From contig SKIX01000051.1 of the NCBI GenBank assembly GCA_007116195.1, forward strand, positions 1-6,528: 6,528 nucleotides of DNA. The letters are read 5' to 3'. This document shows, piece by piece, positions 1 to 5,875 of the stretch. The position numbers were made by a program, and so were the translations under genes. The notes below the pieces were generated by a model. The model made no database searches. It was given only the letters and a program-made list of their open reading frames with translations, and had not been told where the DNA came from. The DNA comes from Marinospirillum sp. GTDB taxonomy: Bacteria; Pseudomonadota; Gammaproteobacteria; Pseudomonadales; Halomonadaceae. The first letter of the stretch is position 1, and each line of letters starts with the position of its first letter.

Positions 1-369
1 GCACTGACATTTCAGGATGCTCAGCGCCAGTTGCAGCGGCTGTTTTATCCTGGCTTTATTTGGGATGCAGGCCCTTGGTTAGAGCAGTATCCGCGCTATC
101 TGCAGGCTCTGGCGGTGCGCCTGGAAAAAGCTCCGCGCGATCGCCTGAAAGACCAGCGCCAGGCCGAAGAGCTGGAAACCTGGTGGCAAACCTGGGAAGC
201 CCGCTATCAGCAGCTGCTGCCCCGGGGTGAAGTCAGCCAGGCCTTGATGGATTTTCGCTGGCTGCTGGAAGAATACCGGGTTTCCCTATATGCTCAGCAG
301 CTTGGAACCAGCCAGACGGTTTCTGCCAAACGTTTACAAACCTTTTGGCAGCAGCTGGTTGCAAGTTAA
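1..369 (+). CDS. hrpA: ATP-dependent RNA helicase HrpA, C-terminal end (partial)
   Basis: This is the last 122 codons of a gene that begins left of the window; the frame is open from base 1 to the TAA at 367-369. The TTG at 31 is not taken as a start because the same frame continues upstream with matching sequence (ALTFQDAQRQ). HrpA is a large cytoplasmic DEAH-box RNA helicase of roughly 1300 residues. The visible part belongs to its C-terminal accessory region (DUF3418 type), not the helicase core, so no Walker motifs are seen. Recognition rests on the Trp/Tyr-rich helical pattern, the YPxYLQALAVRLEK stretch, and above all the terminal WLLEEYRVSLYAQQLGT followed by VSAKRL, closely like the end of E. 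coli HrpA as remembered. It is visibly richer in GC than the genes after it. A 61-nt gap separates it from the next gene; no clear terminator is seen. Confidence 0.9.
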   Translation, partial: ALTFQDAQRQLQRLFYPGFIWDAGPWLEQYPRYLQALAVRLEKAPRDRLKDQRQAEELETWWQTWEARYQQLLPRGEVSQALMDFRWLLEEYRVSLYAQQLGTSQTVSAKRLQTFWQQLVAS

Positions 370-430
370 GTACTTTTAACATTGACCCTTAACCTAGGAT
401 ACTGCCTTTGCCAAGCGTTAGGATAAATTC

Positions 431-1372
431 ATGACCGCAAGTGAAAGATCCATCATCGAAGAGCGAATTAACTTGCCGCTAGGTCAGCTGCAATTTGCTC
501 AGCTGGTGCATATCTATCCTGCCCAGGCTGCAGGTCGTGCTGTTTTTATGCTGCATGGTTTAATGGAGGATGCTAGCTGCTTTCACAACCCTAAAGCCCG
601 AACGGGCTTGGCCTATGTGCTGGCGCGGGCAGGCTACGATGTTTATCTTGGTGAGCTACGTTCGCGGCGTTTGACTGGTCAAGCTTTAAAAAGCCAAAAC
701 TTTGGCGTTGAGCAGGCATTGACAGAAGACTTGCCACAGTTGTTGGAAGCGATGAATAAAAGAGCCAACTCGGGTGGGCAGGTTTGGATTGGGCAGGGCT
801 TTGGTAGTCTTCTCTTAACGAGCTATTTAGCACGTAACCCAAGAGTGCTGGAAAGAGTTTTAGGCTTAGTACATTTTAGTCCTTTTCGGGAGTCTCAACC
901 CGCAGGCAGGCTCAAGCATCTTTGGATTAATTGGTTACATCTTCGGGGAGTTCGTTTGCTGAGCCGTATTTTAGGCTTTGTACCTGCGGTTAAGCTAAAG
1001 CTTGGACGCTGTAATGAAAGCCTGGATTACTATGAGGATGCTTTGAGGTGGCTAGACACGCCCTGGACTTCCGCCAAGGGTTTTGATTATGCTGCTGCTG
1101 TACAAACCCTAGACTGGCCTCCAAGTCTTTATTTTGCCAGCTTGTATCAATCCTGGCGTGCTAGTGATGCCGATGCTCGTGCTTTTATGTTTGATTTAGG
1201 TGCGCATAATGGTCGCCTGATTAAACTCGGTAAGCGGGTTGGTAATCAGCAAAACTATCGCCGCTCACAGCTATGCCTAGACGAAGCGGCTGAGCAGGAC
1301 TACTTCCCACTATTACTTGATTGGCTGGCTGAGTTACCTTTGACCAAGGCCGACCCAAAATTTACCCACTGA
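431..1372 (+). CDS. Alpha/beta-hydrolase-fold protein, probably catalytically inactive
   Basis: A 313-residue protein with no signal peptide, so probably cytoplasmic. The ATG at 431 has AGGA at 420-423, 7 nt upstream. The fold is suggested by the VFMLHGLMED strand-loop (residues 38-47, where HG normally sits in the oxyanion region), the nucleophile-elbow region VWIGQGFGSLLL (118-129), and a C-terminal EQDYFPLLLDWL helix (288-299) that in active relatives follows the catalytic His. The elbow reads G-Q-G-F-G, so the nucleophile position is Gly123 instead of Ser. The stretch where active relatives carry the acid (about 233-243) and the His (about 275-279, NYRRS) shows neither. I infer a pseudo-enzyme, or an acyl-binding or scaffold role. 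It lies 18 nt upstream of a FabH-like gene and is probably co-transcribed with it, suggesting a role with fatty acyl groups. The fold is fairly sure; the exact function is unknown. Confidence 0.75.
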   Translation: MTASERSIIEERINLPLGQLQFAQLVHIYPAQAAGRAVFMLHGLMEDASCFHNPKARTGLAYVLARAGYDVYLGELRSRRLTGQALKSQNFGVEQALTEDLPQLLEAMNKRANSGGQVWIGQGFGSLLLTSYLARNPRVLERVLGLVHFSPFRESQPAGRLKHLWINWLHLRGVRLLSRILGFVPAVKLKLGRCNESLDYYEDALRWLDTPWTSAKGFDYAAAVQTLDWPPSLYFASLYQSWRASDADARAFMFDLGAHNGRLIKLGKRVGNQQNYRRSQLCLDEAAEQDYFPLLLDWLAELPLTKADPKFTH

Positions 1373-1390
1373 ACTTTTACAGGCTTATTT

Positions 1391-2515
1391 ATGACTTCAG
1401 TTTGTATTACAGGGACTGGGCTTTTCACTCCAGTTGAAAGCATTAGTAATCAAGAGCTGGTTACAGCTTTCAATCGCTGGGCTGAAAACTGGAATACTGA
1501 GCAGGCTGCAGCTATAGCTGCGGGTGAAGTGGCTGCTAAGGCCTTGTCGAGCGTTGAGTTCATTGAAAAGGCTTCAGGTATTAAAAGCCGCTTTGTGATG
1601 GATAAGCAGGGTATTCTCGACCCTCAGCGAATGAAGCCCTATTTACCAGAAAGATCCAACGACCAGCCCAGCATTCAGGCTGAAATGGCGGTAAAGGCAG
1701 CTGAACAAGCAATGGCTCAGGCAAATATTCGGGGCGATCAACTGGATATGGTGATTTTAGCCTGCTCTAACCCTCAGCGTGCTTATCCTGCGGTAGCTAT
1801 TGAGGTTCAGCAGTTATTGGGTGCCGGTGGCTTTGCTTATGATATGAACGTGGCCTGCTCCAGTGCTACCTTTGGTATTCAGGCAGCCAGAAATGCGATT
1901 CTCAGTGGTCAAGCAAAGCGGGTCTTGATGGTGAATCCTGAAATTTGCAGCGCTCACCTCAATTTTTGTGACCGAGATAGCCATTTCATTTTCGGCGATG
2001 CTTGCACAGCGGTCGTTTTAGAGGCAACTGATCTGGCTAAAGGTAAGCAAGCTTTTGAAATTTTTTCCACACGCTTGCATACGCAGTTTTCTAATCATAT
2101 TCGTAATAACGCTGGTTTTCTGAATCGCTGTGATGAGCAGGGTTTAGATAAAGTTGACAAGCTGTTTGTTCAAGAAGGGCGCAAAGTGTTTAAAGAGGTT
2201 TGTCCTTTGGTTGCTCAGATGATCACTGAACAGCTTCAAGCTGAGGGTTTGCAGCCCCAGGAGTTGGCACGCCTTTGGTTACACCAGGCCAACCTTAATA
2301 TGAATCAATTGATTGCTCGGCGCGTATTAGGTCGTGAGGCTTCGGAGACGGAAGCGCCGGTTATTCTTGATCGTTACGCCAATACTAGCTCTGCTGGTTC
2401 GATTATTGCCTTCCATCTGCATAGAGCCGACCTGAACAGAGGCGATATTGGAGTCATTTGTTCGTTTGGTGCGGGTTATTCCGCCGGTTGCTTATTGGTG
2501 CGTAAGCTTGCTTAG
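1391..2515 (+). CDS. Beta-ketoacyl-ACP synthase III (FabH-like, PA3286 type)
   Basis: A 374-residue thiolase-fold condensing enzyme. KAS III enzymes join an acyl-CoA to malonyl-ACP in the cytoplasm to start or extend fatty acid synthesis. The full catalytic triad is visible: Cys156 in NVACSSATFG, His298 in WLHQANLNMN and Asn331 in RYANTSSAGS. The C-terminal glycine loop is SFGAGYSAG (358-366), and FIFGDACTAVVL (199-210) is also typical. The protein is longer than E. coli FabH (about 317 residues) and carries an extra N-terminal stretch (about 25-90, with IEKASGIKSRFVM) that closely recalls P. aeruginosa PA3286. That enzyme is reported to take medium-chain acyl-CoA from beta-oxidation back into fatty acid synthesis; the same substrate is inferred here. 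The start ATG has AGG at 1381-1383, 7 nt upstream. The upstream hydrolase-like gene ends 18 nt before it and mlaA starts inside its last codons, so an operon is likely. An OleA-type or secondary-metabolite role is less likely. Confidence 0.9.
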   Translation: MTSVCITGTGLFTPVESISNQELVTAFNRWAENWNTEQAAAIAAGEVAAKALSSVEFIEKASGIKSRFVMDKQGILDPQRMKPYLPERSNDQPSIQAEMAVKAAEQAMAQANIRGDQLDMVILACSNPQRAYPAVAIEVQQLLGAGGFAYDMNVACSSATFGIQAARNAILSGQAKRVLMVNPEICSAHLNFCDRDSHFIFGDACTAVVLEATDLAKGKQAFEIFSTRLHTQFSNHIRNNAGFLNRCDEQGLDKVDKLFVQEGRKVFKEVCPLVAQMITEQLQAEGLQPQELARLWLHQANLNMNQLIARRVLGREASETEAPVILDRYANTSSAGSIIAFHLHRADLNRGDIGVICSFGAGYSAGCLLVRKLA

Positions 2516-3293
2516 GTGTTCGCTACTTAGGTTAATATTTCTGCTGCTGCTTTCCAGCTGGTTGTTGGGCTGTACTGCCCAGCCTCAACAGCCAGAGGCC
2601 GCTGAATGGGATGAAGAGGAGTGGGAAGCGAATCCACGTGATCCCTATGAGAACTGGAATCGGCGCGTTTTTGTCTTTAACGAGAGCGTTGATGCCTGGA
2701 TCTTTAAGCCAGCGGCTCAGGGCTATAAGGCAGTTACACCCGAGTTGGTGCGAACAGGTGTACGCAACTTCTTCCACAATCTTCGTGAAGTTTCCCACTT
2801 AACGAATAATTTGCTGCAGGGTAAACCGCTTGATGCGGGGCGTGATGCGACCCGCCTGGGTTTGAACTCGACACTGGGTTTGTTCGGTGTGTTGGATGTG
2901 GCTACTCCTCTTGGGCTAAGGCGCAGTGAGGAAGATTTTGGGCAAACCCTGAATGTCTGGGGCGTTCCAGAAGGGCCCTATTTGGTTTGGCCTTTTTTAG
3001 GGGGGCAAAATCTAAGCCATACACTTGCTTTGCCAGTGGAATATTTTCTTAGTCCTCAAGCTTACCTGGAACCTGCCGAAGCAGGTTATGCAGCGTGGGC
3101 TTTACAGGCTGTACAGTTAAGAACAGATTTGCTTGATGTGGAAGAGTTGATTTCTGGTGATCGCTATTCTTTTATTCGCGATGCCTATTTGCAAAGGCGC
3201 AGCTACTTAATTGTTGACGGTGTGATGGAGTCAGATCCTTTTTTGGATGATGACTTCGATGATAATGATTTCGATGATGCTTTTGCGGACTAG
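2508..3293 (+). CDS. mlaA: MlaA (VacJ) outer-membrane phospholipid-asymmetry lipoprotein
   Basis: An outer-membrane lipoprotein that, in the Mla pathway, takes mislocalised phospholipids from the outer leaflet and passes them to periplasmic MlaC for return to the inner membrane. Family signs: DPYENWNRRVFVFNE (about residues 45-59), LGLNSTLGLFGVLDVA (118-133), the DFGQTLNVWGVPEGPYLVWPFLG segment (143-165) and RDAYLQRRSYL near the C-terminus. The start is my choice: no ATG is available, and TTG 2508 gives 261 residues (E. coli MlaA is about 251) with a clean lipoprotein signal: basic n-region, Leu-rich core, lipobox LLGC with Cys22. Thr at +2 fits outer-membrane sorting. It overlaps the FabH-like gene by 8 nt, suggesting translational coupling, but its Shine-Dalgarno is weak (GGTG at 2497-2500). 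TTG 2448, TTG 2466 or GTG 2469 are in-frame alternatives with longer leaders. The C-terminus ends in an unusual Asp/Phe tail (about 244-261). Confidence 0.9.
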   Translation: MLRCSLLRLIFLLLLSSWLLGCTAQPQQPEAAEWDEEEWEANPRDPYENWNRRVFVFNESVDAWIFKPAAQGYKAVTPELVRTGVRNFFHNLREVSHLTNNLLQGKPLDAGRDATRLGLNSTLGLFGVLDVATPLGLRRSEEDFGQTLNVWGVPEGPYLVWPFLGGQNLSHTLALPVEYFLSPQAYLEPAEAGYAAWALQAVQLRTDLLDVEELISGDRYSFIRDAYLQRRSYLIVDGVMESDPFLDDDFDDNDFDDAFAD

Positions 3294-3317
3294 CCAGGGC
3301 TAAAAGTGTAAGCTTAA

Positions 3318-3338
3318 GCTTGCTTTCAAGTGGCAAGC
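3318..3338 (+). terminator. Possible weak hairpin after mlaA
   Basis: A perfect 6-bp inverted repeat, GCTTGC (3318-3323) and GCAAGC (3333-3338), with a 9-nt loop, sits 24 nt after the mlaA stop. It is followed 10 nt later by a short TTTT run (3348-3351) instead of an immediate U-tract, so it is at best a weak intrinsic terminator and may be chance. The stretch just before it also contains the palindrome AAGCTTAAGCTT (3310-3321), which could pair with itself instead. Confidence 0.25.
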
Positions 3339-3384
3339 AGATTAACGTTTTCCTTAATGACAGTTGCAGTTCGCAGCTAATTTT

Positions 3385-3388
3385 GGGG
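3385..3388 (+). promoter_or_regulatory. Shine-Dalgarno that sets the rssB-like start
   Basis: GGGG lies 5 nt before ATG 3394 and is the best ribosome-binding signal near this gene. It favours ATG 3394 over the in-frame TTG at 3364, which would add ten residues and has no purine-rich stretch at the right distance. Confidence 0.5.
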
Positions 3389-3393
3389 CATTT

Positions 3394-4182
3394 ATGGTGA
3401 CAACTCAGCAGGAAGCAGCCTTGAGCTACCAGCGGGAATTGGAACAAGAAAATGCAGATTTAAAAACTGCCTTGGCTATGTTGCGTCAAGACCAGAAAGC
3501 TGGTTATCACGTGCAGCAGTCGCTTTTGCCGGCTAACCCTTCTTTCTTCTCATCTTATCGTCTGGATTACTGGCTAAAGCCCTCACTTTACCTATCGGGT
3601 GACTTTGTTGATGGCTGGGCTGTAGCTGAAGATCAGTTTTTATTCTATCTGGCGGATGTTTCTGGGCATGGTGCATCGTCTGCTTTTGTGACTATACTGG
3701 TTAAATACTTACTGGGGCGTTTTAGTGAGCAGGAAACGAGTCCCGCTGCTCTAAGTGCAAAAATTAATCAGGAGTTAGTGGCTAGTGCGCTTGATAAGCA
3801 TTTAACTTTGGTTTTGGGTCGCCTGAATACCCGCACTGGCGAGTTAACCTATGCTTTAGGTGCTCATTTGCCATCTCCCCTGTTGATTGATCAACAAGGT
3901 CAGGTTACTGCTTTGGCTGGCTCAGGAATGCCCATAGGTTTATTTCCCGATGCTGGCTTTAAAGATTATCATTGCAGCTTTCCTCAAGGTGGACGTCTTT
4001 GCATTGCCAGTGATGGTGTTTTAGAGCTGATGCCAGGACAAGGCTTGGAGGAACGCCAGCAACAATGGCAGGAAAGAGTTGCTGCAAGTGGTGGCAAGTT
4101 GGATGTACTCTTACAGAAGTTACCGGCTGAAAGCACTAGCTGGCCGGATGATGTTACTTTGCTGACTTTAACTGGTTGTTGA
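3394..4182 (+). CDS. PP2C (SpoIIE-type) phosphatase, RssB-like but lacking the receiver domain
   Basis: A 262-residue serine/threonine phosphatase. Residues about 5-45 form a charged, coiled-coil-like linker (YQRELEQENADLK) ending in QQSLLP, the usual lead-in to SpoIIE-type PP2C domains. The domain keeps its metal-binding acids: SGDFVD (Asp70, Asp73), LADVSGHG (Asp88), SDGVLE (Asp207) and PDDVTLL (Asp252/253), plus GAHLPSPLL (156-164), so it is predicted active. Sequence and neighbours (mlaA, a STAS gene, tal, dusA) match Pseudomonas RssB (PA2798), but that protein is about 394 residues with an N-terminal response-regulator receiver. Here no receiver exists: the frame has stops at 3301, 3343, 3355 and 3358 just upstream, and mlaA ends at 3293. 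It probably dephosphorylates the STAS protein encoded 1 nt downstream. Without a receiver, phosphorylation control and RpoS adaptor function as in E. coli RssB are doubtful. Confidence 0.87.
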   Translation: MVTTQQEAALSYQRELEQENADLKTALAMLRQDQKAGYHVQQSLLPANPSFFSSYRLDYWLKPSLYLSGDFVDGWAVAEDQFLFYLADVSGHGASSAFVTILVKYLLGRFSEQETSPAALSAKINQELVASALDKHLTLVLGRLNTRTGELTYALGAHLPSPLLIDQQGQVTALAGSGMPIGLFPDAGFKDYHCSFPQGGRLCIASDGVLELMPGQGLEERQQQWQERVAASGGKLDVLLQKLPAESTSWPDDVTLLTLTGC

Positions 4183-4183
4183 T

Positions 4184-4678
4184 ATGCAAACAGGCAAGCT
4201 TTTAGCGGCCAAATCTAAAAATACCTACTTATTGAAACTGGTAGGTGATGTGCGCTTGACCTTGTGCTGCACACTGGATCAACTTTTTGAGAAGGTGTTT
4301 GCAGACAAAGAGATTCAAAGCATTGTGATCGATTTAACCCAAGCTGATAATCTAGATAGCACAACACTGGGGCTGCTGGCCAAAATAGCGGTTAAAGCTT
4401 CTTTAGCCGGTTTACATCAGCCAAGCATTATTTCTTCAAATAGTGATATTACCCTGTTATTGGAGTCTATGGGTTTCCGTCAGTACTTTCTGATTATGGA
4501 AAAGCCCATGACGTCAGACAAAGACTTATCCGAAGTCGCACAGCTTGCCGGTAGTGAAGAACACTTGCGTGCTCAAGTTTTAGATGCCCACCGCACCCTG
4601 ATGGCAATGAATGACCAAAACAAGGAGGTTTTTAAGAGTGTGGTTCAGGCGCTGGAAGATTGCCCTCACCCAAGCTAG
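4184..4678 (+). CDS. rssC: STAS-domain anti-sigma factor antagonist, RssC-like
   Basis: A 164-residue cytoplasmic protein. Residues about 5-105 form a STAS domain of the SpoIIAA/RsbV kind: a first beta strand (YLLKLVGDVRLTL), a central strand (SIVIDLTQ, 46-53), then the phosphorylation loop LDSTTLG (57-63). By alignment with SpoIIAA DSSGLG the phospho-acceptor would be Thr60, with Ser59 beside it. A second helix-strand unit follows (ITLLLESMGFRQYFLI). Residues about 107-164 are a helical extension (EEHLRAQVLDAHRTLMAMNDQNK) not found in minimal STAS antagonists but seen, as I recall, in Pseudomonas RssC (PA2797). The start lies 1 nt after the phosphatase stop (TGATATG) with no strong Shine-Dalgarno, so translation is probably coupled. 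The phosphatase would keep it unphosphorylated; its kinase and its target are not in this window. The TAG stop (4676-4678) lies inside the left CTAG flank of the mobile element. Confidence 0.87.
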   Translation: MQTGKLLAAKSKNTYLLKLVGDVRLTLCCTLDQLFEKVFADKEIQSIVIDLTQADNLDSTTLGLLAKIAVKASLAGLHQPSIISSNSDITLLLESMGFRQYFLIMEKPMTSDKDLSEVAQLAGSEEHLRAQVLDAHRTLMAMNDQNKEVFKSVVQALEDCPHPS

Positions 4679-4818
4679 GAAACCCCTGATTAACTACTGC
4701 GCTGGGTGATGCTGCGTTGAAATTGGCCTCAAAATGCTCATTTACTCCGTGTAAACTCCGCTTTTTCGCTCAATTTCGCCTAGCCTGACCTGCGCTCGTG
4801 ACGTTAATCAGAGGCTCC
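4679..4818. mobile_element. 140-bp MITE-like fold-back element with CTAG target duplication
   Basis: A non-coding insertion with terminal inverted repeats: left end GAAACCCCTGATTAAC (4679-4694) and right end GTTAATCAGAGGCTCC (4803-4818), matching at 13 of 16 positions with 9 perfect inner bases (CTGATTAAC). CTAG occurs directly on both sides (4675-4678 and 4819-4822), as a 4-bp target-site duplication would. The whole unit is one long imperfect palindrome centred near 4748: GCGC (4699-4702 with 4792-4795), GAAATTG (4719-4725) with CAATTTC (4771-4777), and TTTAC (4741-4745) with GTAAA (4751-4755) around a 5-nt loop. No ORF of note is present. IS5-group elements favour YTAR targets such as CTAG, so an IS5-type transposase acting in trans is inferred. 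It lies between convergent genes, where its hairpin could end transcription from either side. No other copy is in the window. Confidence 0.72.
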
Positions 4819-4846
4819 CTAGTTTGCTTGAGTAAGGGCTGCATTT

Positions 4847-5773
4847 TTAGGCCTGTATTTGGGTTTCTAGTTTTTCTAAATCATCAATAAAGCGTCGGAT
4901 GCCCTCGGCAAGTTTTTCTGTGGCCATAGCATCGGCATTGAGTTCAAGGCGGAACTCTGCTTCTGTTAACGGCTTATCTTTAGGCTGTGCAGGTAAGTTA
5001 GCATGCAGTTGTTGCTCCAGGGGAGCGGTGTCTTCTTCCAGTTGATTTAATAGTGTTGGAGATATAGTTAGGCGGTCACAGCCAGCCAAGGCCTCTATTT
5101 CACCTTGATTACGAAAACTGGCGCCCATAACGATAGTTGGGTAGCCTCTTTCTTTGTAGTAGCGGAAGATTTTTTGCACTGACTGCACACCTGGATCGGC
5201 ATGACCAGAAAAGTCTGCTGTGGGTTCTTTTGCTTGGTGCCAGTCGAGTATGCGACCAACAAAAGGTGAAATCAGGGTGACTCCAGCGTCGGCGCAGGCA
5301 CGTGCCTGGGCAAAACCAAAGACCAGGGTTAGATTACAGCGAATACCAGCCTGCTCCAGTTCTTGTGCTGCTTGAATGCCTTCCCAGGTGGCAGCCAGTT
5401 TGATTAGTAAGCGCTCACTGTCACCCCCGGCCTCTTTCACTAGTCTGACCAGCTGCTTAGACCTCTCTAGGCTAGCTTGGCGGTCAAAAGACGTGCGTGC
5501 ATCAACTTCAATAGATACGTAGCCGGGAACCAACTCCTGCACTTGGGCTGCCAAGAGGGCAGCGAAGGTGTCATAAGGGTTGATTTGCTGCTCTTTAGCT
5601 AATTGCCTGGCTTGCTGAGCCAAGGGTTGGTAGTCAGGTAGGGCCAGAGCTTGCAATAGCAGTGAAGGGTTGGTTGTTGCGTCTGTGGGTTGGTAGCGCC
5701 GTAAAGCATCCAGGTCGCCAGTATCAGCTACCACGAGCGTCATTTTTTTCAGTTGTTCTAATTTGCTGCTCAC
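4847..5773 (-). CDS. tal: Transaldolase (class I, TalA/TalB type)
   Basis: A 308-residue cytoplasmic enzyme of the non-oxidative pentose phosphate pathway. It moves a three-carbon dihydroxyacetone unit from sedoheptulose 7-phosphate to glyceraldehyde 3-phosphate through a Schiff base. Length is close to E. coli TalB (317). Visible active-site elements: VADTGD (Asp17), TDATTNPSL (Thr33, Asn35), SIEVDAR (Glu89), LLIKLAATWEG with the Schiff-base Lys125, CNLTLVF (Thr149), SPFVGRILDW (169-178) and MGASFRN (Ser219, Arg221). The start is GTG (5771-5773), supported by a purine-rich Shine-Dalgarno just upstream. It is convergent with the rssC-like gene and follows dusA on the same strand with a 102-bp gap. 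That gap holds a small hairpin (CAGG/CCTG at 5813-5823) but no convincing promoter, so whether tal is transcribed with dusA or alone is open. All key residues are present and the assignment is firm. Confidence 0.96.
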   Translation of the reverse strand: MSSKLEQLKKMTLVVADTGDLDALRRYQPTDATTNPSLLLQALALPDYQPLAQQARQLAKEQQINPYDTFAALLAAQVQELVPGYVSIEVDARTSFDRQASLERSKQLVRLVKEAGGDSERLLIKLAATWEGIQAAQELEQAGIRCNLTLVFGFAQARACADAGVTLISPFVGRILDWHQAKEPTADFSGHADPGVQSVQKIFRYYKERGYPTIVMGASFRNQGEIEALAGCDRLTISPTLLNQLEEDTAPLEQQLHANLPAQPKDKPLTEAEFRLELNADAMATEKLAEGIRRFIDDLEKLETQIQA

Positions 5774-5784
5774 ACCTTCTCTCC
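5774..5784 (-). promoter_or_regulatory. Shine-Dalgarno of tal, supporting a GTG start
   Basis: On the minus strand GGAGAGAAGGT directly precedes the GTG start, with GGAG 7 nt away. This strong ribosome-binding signal is the reason for choosing GTG over any internal ATG, the first of which is Met11. Confidence 0.75.
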
Positions 5785-5875
5785 TTCGATTTGTTTTAAA
5801 TGCTTAGTGAATCAGGAAGCCTGGGATCAAGCTGAATAAGTAAGTACACAGGTCGACTAAGGGTTTCCTGGAGCA

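Noticed and set aside
365..380. Inverted repeat GTTAA/TTAAC over the hrpA stop codon as a terminator
   Set aside because: Five AT-rich pairs, a short loop and no following T-run; too weak for a terminator.
382..425. Possible sigma-70 promoter before the hydrolase-like gene (TTGACC at 382-387; TAGGATA at 395-401 and again at 419-425)
   Set aside because: No -10-like hexamer stands 16-18 nt after TTGACC, and the second TAGGATA overlaps the Shine-Dalgarno. The two 7-mers may be chance, so no promoter is called.
591..842. Minus-strand open frame of 83 codons inside the hydrolase-like gene
   Set aside because: It lies wholly within a well-supported plus-strand gene and has no recognisable domain; treated as a shadow.
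2532..2802. Two open frames (one on each strand) inside mlaA
   Set aside because: Both overlap the conserved MlaA coding region and show no family motifs of their own.
3172..3447. Minus-strand open frame of 91 codons across the mlaA / rssB-like junction
   Set aside because: Low-complexity His-rich translation of the Asp-repeat region read backwards; it overlaps two real genes and has no motif.
3394..4678. HsbR/HsbA-type pair (PA3346/PA3347 family) instead of RssB/RssC
   Set aside because: The flanking mlaA, tal and dusA genes, and the long C-terminal helix of the STAS protein, fit the RssB/RssC locus better.
5774..5875. Promoter for tal in the dusA-tal gap (minus-strand TTGATC as a -35)
   Set aside because: The sequence 17-18 nt downstream is a poor match to a -10 box, so neither a separate promoter nor operon read-through can be decided.
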